Made by a program: the position numbers and the translations under genes. This document shows positions 8,680-17,133 of a stretch of DNA of 46,596 nucleotides, one piece after another. This DNA is from Chromobacterium vaccinii (lineage in GTDB: Bacteria; Pseudomonadota; Gammaproteobacteria; Burkholderiales; Chromobacteriaceae): contig NZ_JZJL01000041.1 in the NCBI RefSeq assembly GCF_000971335.1, forward strand, positions 1-46,596, read 5' to 3'. The notes under the pieces were generated by a model, which worked only from the letters and a program-made list of their open reading frames with translations, made no database searches and was not told where the DNA came from. The first letter of the stretch is position 1. Every line of letters starts with the position of its first letter.

Positions 8680-10002
8680 ATGCAAGCCGCACCCCGCTCC
8701 CTGAGTCTGTTGTCCGTTTCCATCGCCGCCCTGTTCGCCGCCGCGCCCGCCGCGGAGGCAGCCGGTTTCCAGTTGACCGAGCAAAGCGCGCTCGGCATGG
8801 GCCGCGCCTACGCCGGCGCCGGCCTGGCCGGCGACGACCTGTCCGCCGTGTTCTACAACCCGGCCGGCATGACCCTGCTGTCCGGCACCCGCGTGCAAGG
8901 CGGTTTCACCTACGCCGAGATCGACGCGCCGTTCAATGGCAGCAATATAATCAAGGACTCGCCAGATCCGCGCCTGAATGGCACTTATTCCGCCAACGAC
9001 AACGGCCGCGCGCCGGGCGAGCTGATCCCCAGCGCCTACCTGACCCATCAGGTCAGCGACAAGCTGTACGCCGGCATCGGCATCACCACGCCGTTCGGCC
9101 TGGGGGCGCGCTACAGCGACAACTGGGGCGGCCGCGACAACGGCATCTCCAGCTCCATCAAGACCGTGGACATTAATCCGTCGCTGGCTTACAAGCTGGA
9201 TGAGCGCTGGAGCTTCGGCGCCGGCGTGTCGGCGCAGTACGCGCAGGCCGATCTGAAGAAGGGCGCCTACCTGCCGGGCGCCACAGGCGAGCTGAAGGCC
9301 GACAGCTGGGGCTTCGGCTACAACCTGGGCGTGATGTACTCGTTCAATCAGGACAGCCGCGTCGGCCTGTCCTACCGCTCCAAGATCCATCACAAGGCGG
9401 AAGGCGATTACACCAACTCCGGCTTCCCGACCGCCGGCCCGCTGGCACCGCTGGGCCTGAAGCTGAACGGCACCTTCGCCGGTTCCGCCGAAGTGACCGC
9501 TCCCGAATCGCTGCTGCTGAGCGGCTATAGCAAGCTGAACAGCAAGTTCGCCGTCGGCGCCACCGCGCGCTGGACCCGCTGGAGCCGTTTCGACCAGCTG
9601 GTGGTCAAGGGCAGCCCGGCGGTTGGCCCCATCGATACCACTACCCGTATTCCCAACAACTGGAAGAACAGCTGGATGTTCTCGGTCGGCGGCGATTACT
9701 TCTACAGCGACGCGCTGACGCTGCGCAGCGGCCTGGGCTATGAAACCACCCCGGTGCCGAGCGCACAGGACCGCAACGCGCTGATCCCGGACGCCAACCG
9801 CCTGTGGCTGAGCCTGGGCGCCAGCTACAAGATCAGCAAGCAGGCCAGCGTCGATGTCGGCTACGCCTACCTGCGCGCGCTGGGAGACAAGAAGGTCGAC
9901 AATACGACCAAGAGCCCGTTCGGCACGTCCAGCCATCTGCAGGGCGAGTACTCGTCCATCACCGGCCACCTGCTGGGCGTGCAGATGCAGTACCGCTTCT
10001 GA
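8680..10002 (+). CDS. FadL-family outer-membrane long-chain fatty acid transporter
   Basis: FadL/OmpP1 porins are 14-stranded barrels with an N-terminal hatch that let hydrophobic compounds, classically long-chain fatty acids, cross the outer membrane. The start at 8680 gives a signal peptide (MQAAPRSLSLLSVSIAALFAAAPAAEA) followed by AGFQLTEQSALGMGRAYAGAG and the conserved NPAGM of the hatch. The protein ends in a phenylalanine-terminated strand (MQMQYRF), as expected for an outer-membrane barrel. A stop-free extension back to 8557 is non-coding upstream DNA. The ribosome binding site (AGGA) is rather far from the ATG. The gene stands alone, with a strong terminator 18 nt after the stop. Its exact substrate is not shown by the sequence. 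Confidence 0.92.
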   Translation: MQAAPRSLSLLSVSIAALFAAAPAAEAAGFQLTEQSALGMGRAYAGAGLAGDDLSAVFYNPAGMTLLSGTRVQGGFTYAEIDAPFNGSNIIKDSPDPRLNGTYSANDNGRAPGELIPSAYLTHQVSDKLYAGIGITTPFGLGARYSDNWGGRDNGISSSIKTVDINPSLAYKLDERWSFGAGVSAQYAQADLKKGAYLPGATGELKADSWGFGYNLGVMYSFNQDSRVGLSYRSKIHHKAEGDYTNSGFPTAGPLAPLGLKLNGTFAGSAEVTAPESLLLSGYSKLNSKFAVGATARWTRWSRFDQLVVKGSPAVGPIDTTTRIPNNWKNSWMFSVGGDYFYSDALTLRSGLGYETTPVPSAQDRNALIPDANRLWLSLGASYKISKQASVDVGYAYLRALGDKKVDNTTKSPFGTSSHLQGEYSSITGHLLGVQMQYRF

Positions 10003-10020
10003 TATCCGTCTGGATATGAG

Positions 10021-10048
10021 AAAAGGCGCGGCTTAGGCCGCGCTTTTT
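10021..10048 (+). terminator. terminator after the FadL-type gene
   Basis: A 7-bp GC stem (GCGCGGC / GCCGCGC) extended by a G-U and four A-U pairs, with loop TTAG, is followed by a run of seven T. It lies between two convergent genes. The A-run on its 5' side means it could also work for cysteine dioxygenase on the other strand. Confidence 0.9.
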
Positions 10049-10059
10049 TTATGGCTGGA

Positions 10060-10623
10060 TCAGATCTGGAATTCCAGGCAGTCGTCCAGCACTTGCACCC
10101 GCCGCTGCTGCGGCTCCATGCCGAACAGCTCCATCCGGGACAGCGGCGGCGAGTACAGGTGCAGGGTGACCAGATCTCCGCCGTCGGCTTGCAGATTGGC
10201 CACCTGATGGATGTCCAGATGGCCGTTGATCACCAGGCTGCCGGTGGCGAGCTCTCGGGTTTCGCGTGCGGCCAGCTGGCCGGAGAGCGTGGTTTCGAAC
10301 ACGGTCTCGGTGGCGACGCCCTCTATCACCCGCACCCCGCACAGGCTGCCCTTGTGGTTGTGGATCTGGCTGCGCTGGCCGTCGCGCCAGCACAGCAGCA
10401 GCAGTTCGCAATGCTCGTCGCGGTAGATGCGGTTGCGGCAGTAACGCGCGTCGTCGAAGCGGCGGAATGGCGCGAGGTCTTGCGGAGTGGGGCGCAGCGC
10501 GCGGTGGAATTGAAGAATCTGTTCCTGGTTCAGGCTGCCGGAATAGAGCGACAGCTGCCGCAGCGACGCGGCCAGGTTGGGACTGCAGGCGTCGAACGGC
10601 GGACAGTCGGGGGACGCTTCCAT
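10060..10623 (-). CDS. cdo: cysteine dioxygenase (type I, cupin fold)
   Basis: Cysteine dioxygenase oxidises L-cysteine with O2 to cysteine sulfinate, the first step of cysteine catabolism. The 187-residue cupin has the three iron ligands: H88 and H90 in QIHNHKG, and H139 in LDIHQVAN, followed by LHLYSPP with Y157. C95 (HNHKGSLC) sits exactly where the cysteine of the Cys-Tyr cofactor sits in the mammalian enzyme, and Y157 is its partner. AAGGAG stands 7 nt before the ATG at 10623, so the upstream in-frame ATG at 10704 is rejected. A related thiol dioxygenase with another substrate is possible, but the conserved residues favour cysteine. Confidence 0.9.
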   Translation of the reverse strand: MEASPDCPPFDACSPNLAASLRQLSLYSGSLNQEQILQFHRALRPTPQDLAPFRRFDDARYCRNRIYRDEHCELLLLCWRDGQRSQIHNHKGSLCGVRVIEGVATETVFETTLSGQLAARETRELATGSLVINGHLDIHQVANLQADGGDLVTLHLYSPPLSRMELFGMEPQQRRVQVLDDCLEFQI

Positions 10624-10789
10624 CGATTTCTCCTTGGTCTTTGAGCGTGGCGCGGCGGCGATTCTGGGCGATGTCGAACCGCTTTCTTGTATCGTTTCCA
10701 GCATGAGCCGCCTGGAAAACGGATAGCCGCCATGTACCGGTATAGCTGCGGCGGCATGGAGAATAGACGGACAGAAATGTCAGAGAGTT

Positions 10790-11269
10790 TCAGGGCAGAG
10801 AGGACAAGGGCAACTTCATCGTCTGTTTGATCGCGTTGAGCACGATGGTGGACTTCACGCTGCGCACCAGCGACAGCTGCATCAGCTTGTTCATCACGAA
10901 GGACGACAGCGACGGCAGGTCCGGCACCACGATGCGCAGCAGGTAGTCGGCCTCGCCGGCCGCCGCGTAGCATTCCAGCACCTCGGGCAGATTGTCGATG
11001 GACTGGGCGAAGTCCAGCAGCGCGGCTTCGTTGTGCCGCTCCAGGCTGACGTTGGCGAATGCCATCACCGACAGGCCGACATGCTCGGGATTGAGCGCGA
11101 CCTGATAACCCTGGATGACGCCATTTTGCTCCATCCGCTGGATGCGGCGGCCGATCTGGGAGGCGGACAGCGGAATGTCCTGGGCCAGCTTCTGATGGGT
11201 GGCGCGGGCATCCTGCTGCAGCAGGTGCAGGATCTGCAGGTCGAAGCGGTCTAATTCAATTTTGCGCAT
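10790..11269 (-). CDS. Lrp/AsnC-family transcriptional regulator
   Basis: This 159-residue protein has the classic two-domain Lrp build. An N-terminal helix-turn-helix (LDRFDLQILHLLQQDARATHQKLAQDIPLSASQIGRRIQRMEQNGVI, positions given as two contiguous halves: LDRFDLQILHLLQQD then SASQIGRRIQRME) is followed by an alpha/beta RAM domain (about residues 65-150) that binds amino acids. It is transcribed away from phhA across a 129-bp region with two inverted repeats. It therefore probably controls phhA in response to phenylalanine or another aromatic amino acid, and itself; this is inferred from position. The start at 11269 (MRKIELDRFD) fits the family; its ribosome binding site is weak. Confidence 0.9.
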   Translation of the reverse strand: MRKIELDRFDLQILHLLQQDARATHQKLAQDIPLSASQIGRRIQRMEQNGVIQGYQVALNPEHVGLSVMAFANVSLERHNEAALLDFAQSIDNLPEVLECYAAAGEADYLLRIVVPDLPSLSSFVMNKLMQLSLVRSVKSTIVLNAIKQTMKLPLSSLP

Positions 11270-11309
11270 ATCAAGCAATTTATGACGTTTAATGCGGCAA
11301 GTATGCAAA

Positions 11310-11348
11310 ATTTACTGCAAAACAGCAAATAATGCGGTCTTTCCGCAT
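11310..11348. promoter_or_regulatory. twin inverted repeats in the lrp-phhA divergent region
   Basis: Two adjacent inverted repeats share the same 5-nt spacer. One is ATTTACTG-CAAAA-CAGCAAAT (11310-11330, 7 of 8 pairs) and the other is ATGCGG-TCTTT-CCGCAT (11332-11348, perfect). Their centres, 11320 and 11340, are 20 bp apart, about two helical turns. This is the kind of phased arrangement used by octameric Lrp-type proteins. Confidence 0.5.
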
Positions 11349-11398
11349 AGTGGTCGGGCTAAACTAGAGTAAATCGCCAAATTCTACGGAGCCCAGCA

Positions 11399-12292
11399 AT
11401 GAACGACCGCGCCGACTTTGTGGTGCCCGACATCACCACCCGCAAAAATGTCGGATTGAGCCACGACGCCAACGACTTCACCCTGCCGCAGCCGCTGGAT
11501 CGCTATAGCGCGGAAGATCACGCCACCTGGGCCACGCTGTACCAGCGCCAATGCAAGCTGCTGCCCGGCCGCGCTTGCGACGAGTTCCTGGAAGGCCTGG
11601 AGCGCCTGGAAGTGGACGCCGACCGGGTGCCGGACTTCAATAAGCTCAACGAGAAGCTGATGGCCGCCACCGGCTGGAAGATCGTCGCGGTGCCGGGCCT
11701 GATTCCGGACGATGTGTTCTTCGAGCACCTGGCCAACCGCCGCTTCCCGGTCACCTGGTGGCTGCGCGAGCCGCACCAGCTCGACTATCTGCAGGAGCCG
11801 GACGTGTTCCACGATCTGTTCGGCCACGTGCCCTTGCTGATCAATCCGGTGTTCGCCGACTATCTGGAGGCTTACGGCAAGGGCGGGGTGAAGGCCAAGG
11901 CGCTGGGCGCGCTGCCGATGCTGGCGCGGCTGTACTGGTACACGGTGGAGTTCGGCCTGATCCAGACTCCGGCCGGCATGCGCATCTACGGCGCGGGCAT
12001 CCTGTCCAGCAAGTCGGAATCGATCTACTGCCTGGAGAGCGCGAGCCCCAACCGCGTCGGCTTCGACCTGATGCGCATCATGAACACGCGCTACCGGATC
12101 GACACCTTCCAGAAAACCTACTTCGTCATCGACAGCTTCAAGCAGCTGTTCGACGCCACCGCGCCGGATTTCACGCCGCTATACCGGCAGCTGGCCGACG
12201 CGCAGCCGTGGGGAGCGGGCGACATCGCGCCGGACGACGCGGTGATAACCCGCGGCGACCGCCAGGGCTGGGCGGAGACCGAAGACGTCTGA
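11399..12292 (+). CDS. phhA: phenylalanine 4-monooxygenase
   Basis: PhhA hydroxylates L-phenylalanine to L-tyrosine using O2, tetrahydrobiopterin and a mononuclear iron. The 297-residue protein matches from memory the C. violaceum enzyme, starting MNDRADFVVPDITTRKNVGL, with scattered substitutions mainly near the C-terminus. The iron ligands are visible: H138 and H143 in FHDLFGHVPLL, and E184 in YTVEFGL. It has the single-domain bacterial layout without a regulatory ACT domain. No pterin-carbinolamine dehydratase (phhB) gene is adjacent. The Lrp-type regulator upstream is divergent, and a terminator 26 nt past the stop makes this a single-gene unit. Confidence 0.97.
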   Translation: MNDRADFVVPDITTRKNVGLSHDANDFTLPQPLDRYSAEDHATWATLYQRQCKLLPGRACDEFLEGLERLEVDADRVPDFNKLNEKLMAATGWKIVAVPGLIPDDVFFEHLANRRFPVTWWLREPHQLDYLQEPDVFHDLFGHVPLLINPVFADYLEAYGKGGVKAKALGALPMLARLYWYTVEFGLIQTPAGMRIYGAGILSSKSESIYCLESASPNRVGFDLMRIMNTRYRIDTFQKTYFVIDSFKQLFDATAPDFTPLYRQLADAQPWGAGDIAPDDAVITRGDRQGWAETEDV

Positions 12293-12317
12293 AGTATTGG
12301 AAGGCGAGCACTGCGAG

Positions 12318-12339
12318 ACCCGGCGATGCCGGGTTTTTT
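12318..12339 (+). terminator. terminator after phhA
   Basis: A 7-bp perfect stem (ACCCGGC / GCCGGGT) with loop GAT runs into six T. It lies between convergent phhA and pcp. Confidence 0.88.
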
Positions 12340-12344
12340 CACGT

Positions 12345-12977
12345 CTAGTGGAGGCTGCCGCCGCTGAGCGCGAGGTCGCGCTCGCGCGTCACCGACAGCT
12401 CCACCGCCAGCCGCAGCGCCGACACGCAGTCGTCCAGCGTCAGGCTGAACGCGCCGGGGTGCCGGACCGCCTGTTCCGGCAGGAAGGGCAGATGGATGAA
12501 GCCGCCGCGCAAGCCGCCGCGGTGCAGCAGGCCGTACATCACGTGGTTGCAGACGAAGGTGCCCGCGCTTTGCGACACGGTGGCGGGCAGGCCGCGCTCC
12601 CGCAGGCCGGCGACGATGGCCTTGATCGGCAGCGTGGAAAAGTAGGCGGCGGGGCCGTCCGCGACGATCGGCTGGTCTATCGGCTGCCGGCCGGCGTTGT
12701 CGGGAAAGCGGGCGTCGTCGATATTGATCGCCACGCGCTCCACCGCGATGTCGGGCCGTCCGCCCGCCTGGCCCACGGCGATGGCGATGTCGGGCCGCAG
12801 CGCGTCGAGCTCGCGGTTGAGCGCATGCAGCGCCGAGCCGAACGCGCAGGGCAGCAGCCGCGCGTGCACGCGCGCGCCGGCGATGGTCTCGCCATCCAGG
12901 CGGCGCGCGGCCTCCCAGGACGGATTGATGGTTTCGCCGCCGAAAGGCTCGAAGCCGGTCAGCAAGACGGTTTTCAT
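12345..12977 (-). CDS. pcp: pyroglutamyl-peptidase I
   Basis: Pcp is a cytoplasmic cysteine peptidase (family C15) that removes N-terminal pyroglutamate (5-oxoproline) from peptides. The 210-residue protein begins [20 protein letters not shown], as in the family. It has the catalytic triad E80 ([12 protein letters not shown]), C143 ([13 protein letters not shown]) and H162 ([12 protein letters not shown]). It is the last gene of the 5-oxoproline operon, 12 nt after the DUF979 stop. Its ribosome binding site GAGGAA overlaps that stop, so translation is probably coupled. The context fits well: it supplies free pyroglutamate to PxpABC encoded upstream. Confidence 0.96.
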   Translation of the reverse strand: MKTVLLTGFEPFGGETINPSWEAARRLDGETIAGARVHARLLPCAFGSALHALNRELDALRPDIAIAVGQAGGRPDIAVERVAINIDDARFPDNAGRQPIDQPIVADGPAAYFSTLPIKAIVAGLRERGLPATVSQSAGTFVCNHVMYGLLHRGGLRGGFIHLPFLPEQAVRHPGAFSLTLDDCVSALRLAVELSVTRERDLALSGGSLH

Positions 12978-12989
12978 ACGGTCATTTCC

Positions 12990-13943
12990 TCAGCGGAACA
13001 TCAGCCAGTCCAACAATACGGCATTCACCGCCAGCAAGGCCAGCGCGGTGGGAAATTGGGCCTTGATCACCGCGTTGCGGTCCGGCAGCTCCAGCAATGC
13101 CGCCGGCACGATGTTGAAGTTGGCCGCCATCGGCGTCATCAGCGTGCCGCAATAGCCGGAGAACATGCCGATGGCCGCCATCACCGCCGGGTCGCCGTGA
13201 TGGGCGCCCACCAGGAAGGGCAGGCCGATGCCGGCGGTCATCACCGGGAAGGCGGCGAAAGCGTTGCCCATGATCACCGTGAACAAGGCCATTCCCAGCA
13301 CATAGGTCAGCACTGCCAGCCAGCGGATCTCCAGCGGCAGGTAATGCGCGGAGAGGTGGGCGATGGCCTTGCCGACGCCGGCGTCGGCGAACAGCAGGCC
13401 CAGCAAGGCCAGGACCTGGGGCAGCAGGAAGGCCCAGCCCACGTTGTCCAGCAGGCGGCGGGTTTCCCGCACCGCCTGCAGCGGCGTTTCCCGGGTGAGC
13501 CGGCAGGCCAGGGCGGTGGACGCCAGGCAGGCGATGCCCAGCGCAATGACGGTGATGTTTTTGGGGTCCAGCAGCGGGGCGCCGGAGGATGGAAGGCGGC
13601 GGGCGAGCAGGCTCAGCGCGATGGTCAGCAGCGGCAGCAGCAGCGAGGGCAGGAAGATGCGGTTGCCCAGCCGCCGCAGGCTGTCCTGCAGGCGCTCGGG
13701 CGGCAGCGCGTCATGCCGGCCCGGCGCCAGCCGCCCCAGCCCGGCCAGCAGCACCATGGCCAGCACCATCGCGCCGGCCAGCTCCGCGGGCAGCCAGTCG
13801 CCGGCGATGAACAGCAGGCCGAACAAGCCCCAGAAGGCCGCGCTGCCCAGTCGGCGCGGGTGGTGCCTGTCCCGCAGCGTCATGCCGGCGGTTAGCAGCA
13901 GGATGCCGCCCACCTGCCAGTACAGGTATTGCGCCAGCAGCAT
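12990..13943 (-). CDS. DUF979 integral membrane protein, 5-oxoproline cluster
   Basis: This 317-residue protein is mostly hydrophobic, with about nine or ten predicted membrane helices and conserved DUF979-type segments such as GNAFAAFPVMTAGIGLPF and SGYCGTLMTPMAANFNIVPA. DUF979 proteins nearly always occur next to DUF969 and near pcp or 5-oxoprolinase genes. Its ATG overlaps the stop of the DUF969 gene by one base (TAATG), so the two are translationally coupled and probably form a two-subunit membrane complex. A role in moving pyroglutamate or pyroglutamyl peptides across the inner membrane is an inference from this linkage; no transport activity is shown by the sequence. Confidence 0.88.
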   Translation of the reverse strand: MLLAQYLYWQVGGILLLTAGMTLRDRHHPRRLGSAAFWGLFGLLFIAGDWLPAELAGAMVLAMVLLAGLGRLAPGRHDALPPERLQDSLRRLGNRIFLPSLLLPLLTIALSLLARRLPSSGAPLLDPKNITVIALGIACLASTALACRLTRETPLQAVRETRRLLDNVGWAFLLPQVLALLGLLFADAGVGKAIAHLSAHYLPLEIRWLAVLTYVLGMALFTVIMGNAFAAFPVMTAGIGLPFLVGAHHGDPAVMAAIGMFSGYCGTLMTPMAANFNIVPAALLELPDRNAVIKAQFPTALALLAVNAVLLDWLMFR

Positions 13944-14644
13944 TATTCCAGATCCTCCTGTTGGGCGGCGCGGCTGAGGCGATATTCATGCCAGGCGAGC
14001 CGGCCGGCGTGGATCAGAAAGGCGAACATGGCGGTGGGAATGCCCCACAGCGCCAGGTAGAGCGGGTCTAGCGCGTGGCCGTTCTCCCGCATGAAAGCGT
14101 GCATCAGGATCACGGCGCTGAAGGCGACGAACAGGTTTTCGCCGAAGAACAGGCCGATGTTGTCGGTGGCCGCGCACATCGCGCGCAGGCGCGTGCGCTG
14201 CGCGGCGCTGAGCTTGCCGTGCAGCTTTTCCCAGGCGCCCTCAGCCATCGGCACCAGGATGGGCCGCACCACCTGGGGGTGCCCGCCCTGGGCGGACAGG
14301 CCCAGCGCGGCCGACAGCTGGCGCGCCAGCAGGTAGACGATCAGCAGGCCGCCGGCGGTGGCGTCGCCGATGTCCTGTATCCAGCGGTAGGCGCGTTCGC
14401 GCAAGCCGTGGCGTTCCGCCAATCCGACCGCCAGCAAGGCCAGCAGCAGGGCGGCGGACAGGCTGCGGGTTTTCATGAAGCCGTCGCCCACCTTGGCCAG
14501 GATGGCCAGGGGGTCTAGGCCGGCGGCCGCGCCGGTGACGATGCCGGCGCAGCAGACCACCAGCAGCGGATTGCCGCGCAGCAGGAAGCCCAGAATGACG
14601 GCGGCGATGCCGAGCAGCGGCCAAAGATTGACGGTTTGGTCCAT
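13943..14644 (-). CDS. DUF969 integral membrane protein, 5-oxoproline cluster
   Basis: This 233-residue membrane protein has about six hydrophobic helices and DUF969-type conserved stretches (LWPLLGIAAVILGFLLRGNP, GLAERHGLRERA, ATDNIGLFFGENLFVAFSAV). AAGGA lies 6 nt before the ATG. It sits 31 nt after pxpA and overlaps the DUF979 start by one base. The acidic and asparagine residues inside hydrophobic segments (ATDNIGLFFGEN) resemble the buried polar sites of transporters. It is best read as one half of a membrane carrier pair of unproven substrate in a pathway that handles 5-oxoproline. Confidence 0.88.
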   Translation of the reverse strand: MDQTVNLWPLLGIAAVILGFLLRGNPLLVVCCAGIVTGAAAGLDPLAILAKVGDGFMKTRSLSAALLLALLAVGLAERHGLRERAYRWIQDIGDATAGGLLIVYLLARQLSAALGLSAQGGHPQVVRPILVPMAEGAWEKLHGKLSAAQRTRLRAMCAATDNIGLFFGENLFVAFSAVILMHAFMRENGHALDPLYLALWGIPTAMFAFLIHAGRLAWHEYRLSRAAQQEDLE

Positions 14645-14675
14645 GTTTTGTCCTTATCGCCTGGATGATGCCGGC

Positions 14676-15413
14676 TCAGCCGGCCCGCACGTTCACGCCC
14701 AGCGCTTCCAGCCGCCGGCGCAGCAGGCGGGCGAAGCGCAGCGCATGGGCGCCGTCGCCGTGCAGGCACAGGGTGTCGGCGCGAACGGCCACGCGCTGGC
14801 CGTCCGCCGCGGCCACGGTTTGCCGCAATACCATGTCTTCCGCCTGGGCCAGCATGGCGGCGTCGTCCGCCAGCAGATCGCCGGGCGCGCCGCGCGGCAC
14901 CAGACTGCCGTCGGCGCGGTAGCCGCGGTCGGCGAAGGCTTCCTGCCATGTGTCCAGCCCTTCGGCGCGGCAGGCGTCGATGAAGCAGCCGCCGGCCAGG
15001 CCGACGGCCCGCAGCGCGGGGTTGTAGTCGCGGATCGCGCGGGCCAGCGTCGTGGCCAGCTCGGGGTCGCGCGCGGCCTGGTTGTACAGCGCGCCGTGAG
15101 GCTTGACGTGCCGCAGCGCGCCGCCTTCGGCGCGGACGATGGCGTCCAGCGCGCCCAATTGGTATAGCAGGCCGGCCCGCGCCGTTTCCATCGGCAGCCG
15201 CATTTCGCGGCGGCCGAAGTGTTCCCGGTCGGGAAAGCTGGGGTGGGCGCCGATGGCGACGCCCCTTTCCAGGGCGAGCAGGACGGTCTTGCGCATGGTG
15301 TCGGCGTCGCCGGCGTGCCAGCCGCAGGCGATGTTGGCGGAGCTGACCAGGTCCAGCAGTTCAGCGTCGCCGCCGCAGCCTTCGCCGACGTCGGCGTTGA
15401 GATCAATGTTCAT
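14676..15413 (-). CDS. pxpA: 5-oxoprolinase subunit PxpA (LamB/YcsF family)
   Basis: PxpA, PxpB and PxpC together form the bacterial ATP-dependent 5-oxoprolinase that converts 5-oxoproline to glutamate. The protein begins [20 protein letters not shown] and continues with [13 protein letters not shown], the family's signature, then [16 protein letters not shown] and VKPHGALYN. At 245 residues it is normal. The ATG at 15413 is chosen because the family starts there; it overlaps the end of pxpC by 11 nt, so translation is coupled. It is third of six genes in the operon. Confidence 0.96.
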   Translation of the reverse strand: MNIDLNADVGEGCGGDAELLDLVSSANIACGWHAGDADTMRKTVLLALERGVAIGAHPSFPDREHFGRREMRLPMETARAGLLYQLGALDAIVRAEGGALRHVKPHGALYNQAARDPELATTLARAIRDYNPALRAVGLAGGCFIDACRAEGLDTWQEAFADRGYRADGSLVPRGAPGDLLADDAAMLAQAEDMVLRQTVAAADGQRVAVRADTLCLHGDGAHALRFARLLRRRLEALGVNVRAG

Positions 15414-16329
15414 CGCACACCCTTTCGATTCTCCACAGATAGCGTTGCAGCTCCCGGTCGGCCTGTTCGGCGTCATCGCGGCCGGCTTCGATGAAATGCA
15501 GCTGGCTGCCCAGCCTCACCTGGCCCAACTGCCACAGGTCGGCGGCCACCACCATGCCCAGCCGGGGATAGCCGCCGGTGGCCTGGGCGTCGGCCATCAG
15601 CACGATGGGCTGGCCGTCCGGCGGCAACTGGATCAGGCCCGGCAGCGCGCCGTGGGACGGCATCTCCACCGCTTCGCTCAAGCGCAGCGCCGGCCCGGCC
15701 AGCCGGTAGCCCATGCGGTTGCTGCGCGGCGTCAGCTGCCAGGGGTGGCTCCATAGCCGCTGGCGGGCGGGTTTGGGCAGCAAGGCGTATTCCGGCCCCG
15801 GACAGACGCGGATGCGGTTGCCCGGCCTCGGCAGCCAGACGCCAAGCTTGCCGCGCGGCGGCTGCGGACGACCCAGCGGCAGCCGGTCGCCGTCGCGTAG
15901 CGCGCGGCCATGGAGTCCGCCGAAGCCGGCCATCAGGTCGGTGCTGGCCGATTCCATCAGCAGCGGCACATTCACGCCGCCGTCGATCGCCAGGTAGGCG
16001 CGCATGCCGCTGCTTGGCGCTTCCAGCCTCAGCGACTGGCCGGCGCGGAAGGCGGTGCGCCAGCCCGGCCATACCGGCTCGCCGTCCAGCGTGGCCCGGC
16101 AGTCGGCGCCGGCCAGCGCCAGCATGCCGTCGCGCAGCAGGCGAAAGCCTGCCGGCGGCAGCGTGATTTCCAGCGCGGCCGCGCCGGCGGGGTTGCCCAC
16201 CAGGCGATTGGCGATGGTCAGCGCCAGCGCGTCCATGGCGCCGGCGCGGCACACCCCCAGATGGCGCGCGCCGAAGCGGCCCAGGTCCTGCACCGTGGTT
16301 TGCGGTCCGGCCTTGATCACTTCCAGCAT
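15403..16329 (-). CDS. pxpC: 5-oxoprolinase subunit PxpC (KipA family)
   Basis: This subunit of the 5-oxoprolinase complex is related to B. subtilis KipA and to the biotin-dependent carboxyltransferase-like fold (AHS2). The start [20 protein letters not shown] is diagnostic, and [17 protein letters not shown] and the later [20 protein letters not shown] are conserved. At 308 residues it is normal. Its ATG overlaps the pxpB stop by one base (TGATG), and its end overlaps the pxpA start by 11 nt, so all three subunits are translationally coupled. A stop-free extension upstream lies across pxpB in another frame and is not coding. Confidence 0.95.
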   Translation of the reverse strand: MLEVIKAGPQTTVQDLGRFGARHLGVCRAGAMDALALTIANRLVGNPAGAAALEITLPPAGFRLLRDGMLALAGADCRATLDGEPVWPGWRTAFRAGQSLRLEAPSSGMRAYLAIDGGVNVPLLMESASTDLMAGFGGLHGRALRDGDRLPLGRPQPPRGKLGVWLPRPGNRIRVCPGPEYALLPKPARQRLWSHPWQLTPRSNRMGYRLAGPALRLSEAVEMPSHGALPGLIQLPPDGQPIVLMADAQATGGYPRLGMVVAADLWQLGQVRLGSQLHFIEAGRDDAEQADRELQRYLWRIERVCDEH

Positions 16330-16991
16330 CAGGCGTCCTCCTGCGGGATGAAACATACTGTATCGCCTGGCCTCAGCGGACAGGGCGGCTGGCGCGCGGG
16401 GTCGAACAGCACGGCGTCGCTGCGTCCTATGATTTGCCAGCCGCCGGGGGAGGCGGTGGGGTAGATGCCGGTCTGGCTGCCGCCTATGGCCACCGAGCCG
16501 GCCGGCACTTTTTGCCTGGGCGTGGCGCGGCGCGGCGCGGTCAGCGCGGGATCCAGGCCGCCCAGATAGGCGAAGCCGGGTTGAAAGCCCAGGAAGAAAA
16601 CCGTATAGCGGGTTGCGGAGTGGCGGGCGACGACCTCGTCCGGCGCCAGGCCGCAGTGGCGCGCCACTATTTCCAGATCCGGACCGTGGCGGCCGCCGTA
16701 GCGCACCGGGATTTCTACTACCCGGGCGGCTTCCTCCGCGCCGTCCGCGCGTTGCCACAGCCGTCGCAGCCGGGCCGGCAGCGCGGAGGCGTTCGCGCCG
16801 GGGCGCAGTTCCAGCGTCAGGTTGTTCATGCCGGGGATGACTTCGCGGAAGTCGGTGTCGGCGCGCAGCTGCTCGGCCAGCCGCCAGATGCGGCGCTGGC
16901 GATCCAGCGTGGCCGGCGGCGGCAGCTCCAGCACCAGCGCCTGGGCGCCCAGCCAATGAATGGCCAGCGGGGAAGTGGAATCAGATTGCAT
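16329..16991 (-). CDS. pxpB: 5-oxoprolinase subunit PxpB (KipI family)
   Basis: This is the first gene of the 5-oxoproline operon. The 220-residue AHS1/KipI-family protein has the signature FFLGFQPGFAYLGGLD near residue 140, the following RRATPRQKVPAGSVAIGG, and GGWQIIGRSDAVLFDP. In B. subtilis KipI is known as an inhibitor of sporulation kinase A, but in an operon with pxpC and pxpA the metabolic role as 5-oxoprolinase subunit is far more likely. The ATG at 16991 is the family start; the much longer in-frame extension upstream covers the divergent regulator and is rejected. Confidence 0.95.
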   Translation of the reverse strand: MQSDSTSPLAIHWLGAQALVLELPPPATLDRQRRIWRLAEQLRADTDFREVIPGMNNLTLELRPGANASALPARLRRLWQRADGAEEAARVVEIPVRYGGRHGPDLEIVARHCGLAPDEVVARHSATRYTVFFLGFQPGFAYLGGLDPALTAPRRATPRQKVPAGSVAIGGSQTGIYPTASPGGWQIIGRSDAVLFDPARQPPCPLRPGDTVCFIPQEDA

Positions 16992-17061
16992 CGCGTGCGG
17001 GATGGCGTGAATCGGGAATATGGATATGATAATGGCTTGATTGGGTGCGATGATGCTATGT

Positions 17062-17074
17062 CGAGAATTTCTCG
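17062..17074. promoter_or_regulatory. candidate operator between pxpB and the MarR-like regulator
   Basis: The 13-bp perfect inverted repeat CGAGA-ATT-TCTCG lies midway between the divergent starts at 16991 and 17134. Its size fits a dimeric winged-helix repressor such as the neighbouring gene product. No binding is shown; it is a candidate found by eye. Confidence 0.4.
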
Positions 17075-17133
17075 TCAATTTATCGCGGCCTCGCGGCCTG
17101 CCACCTACTGTGGCGCAATATGGAGAAGAATGG

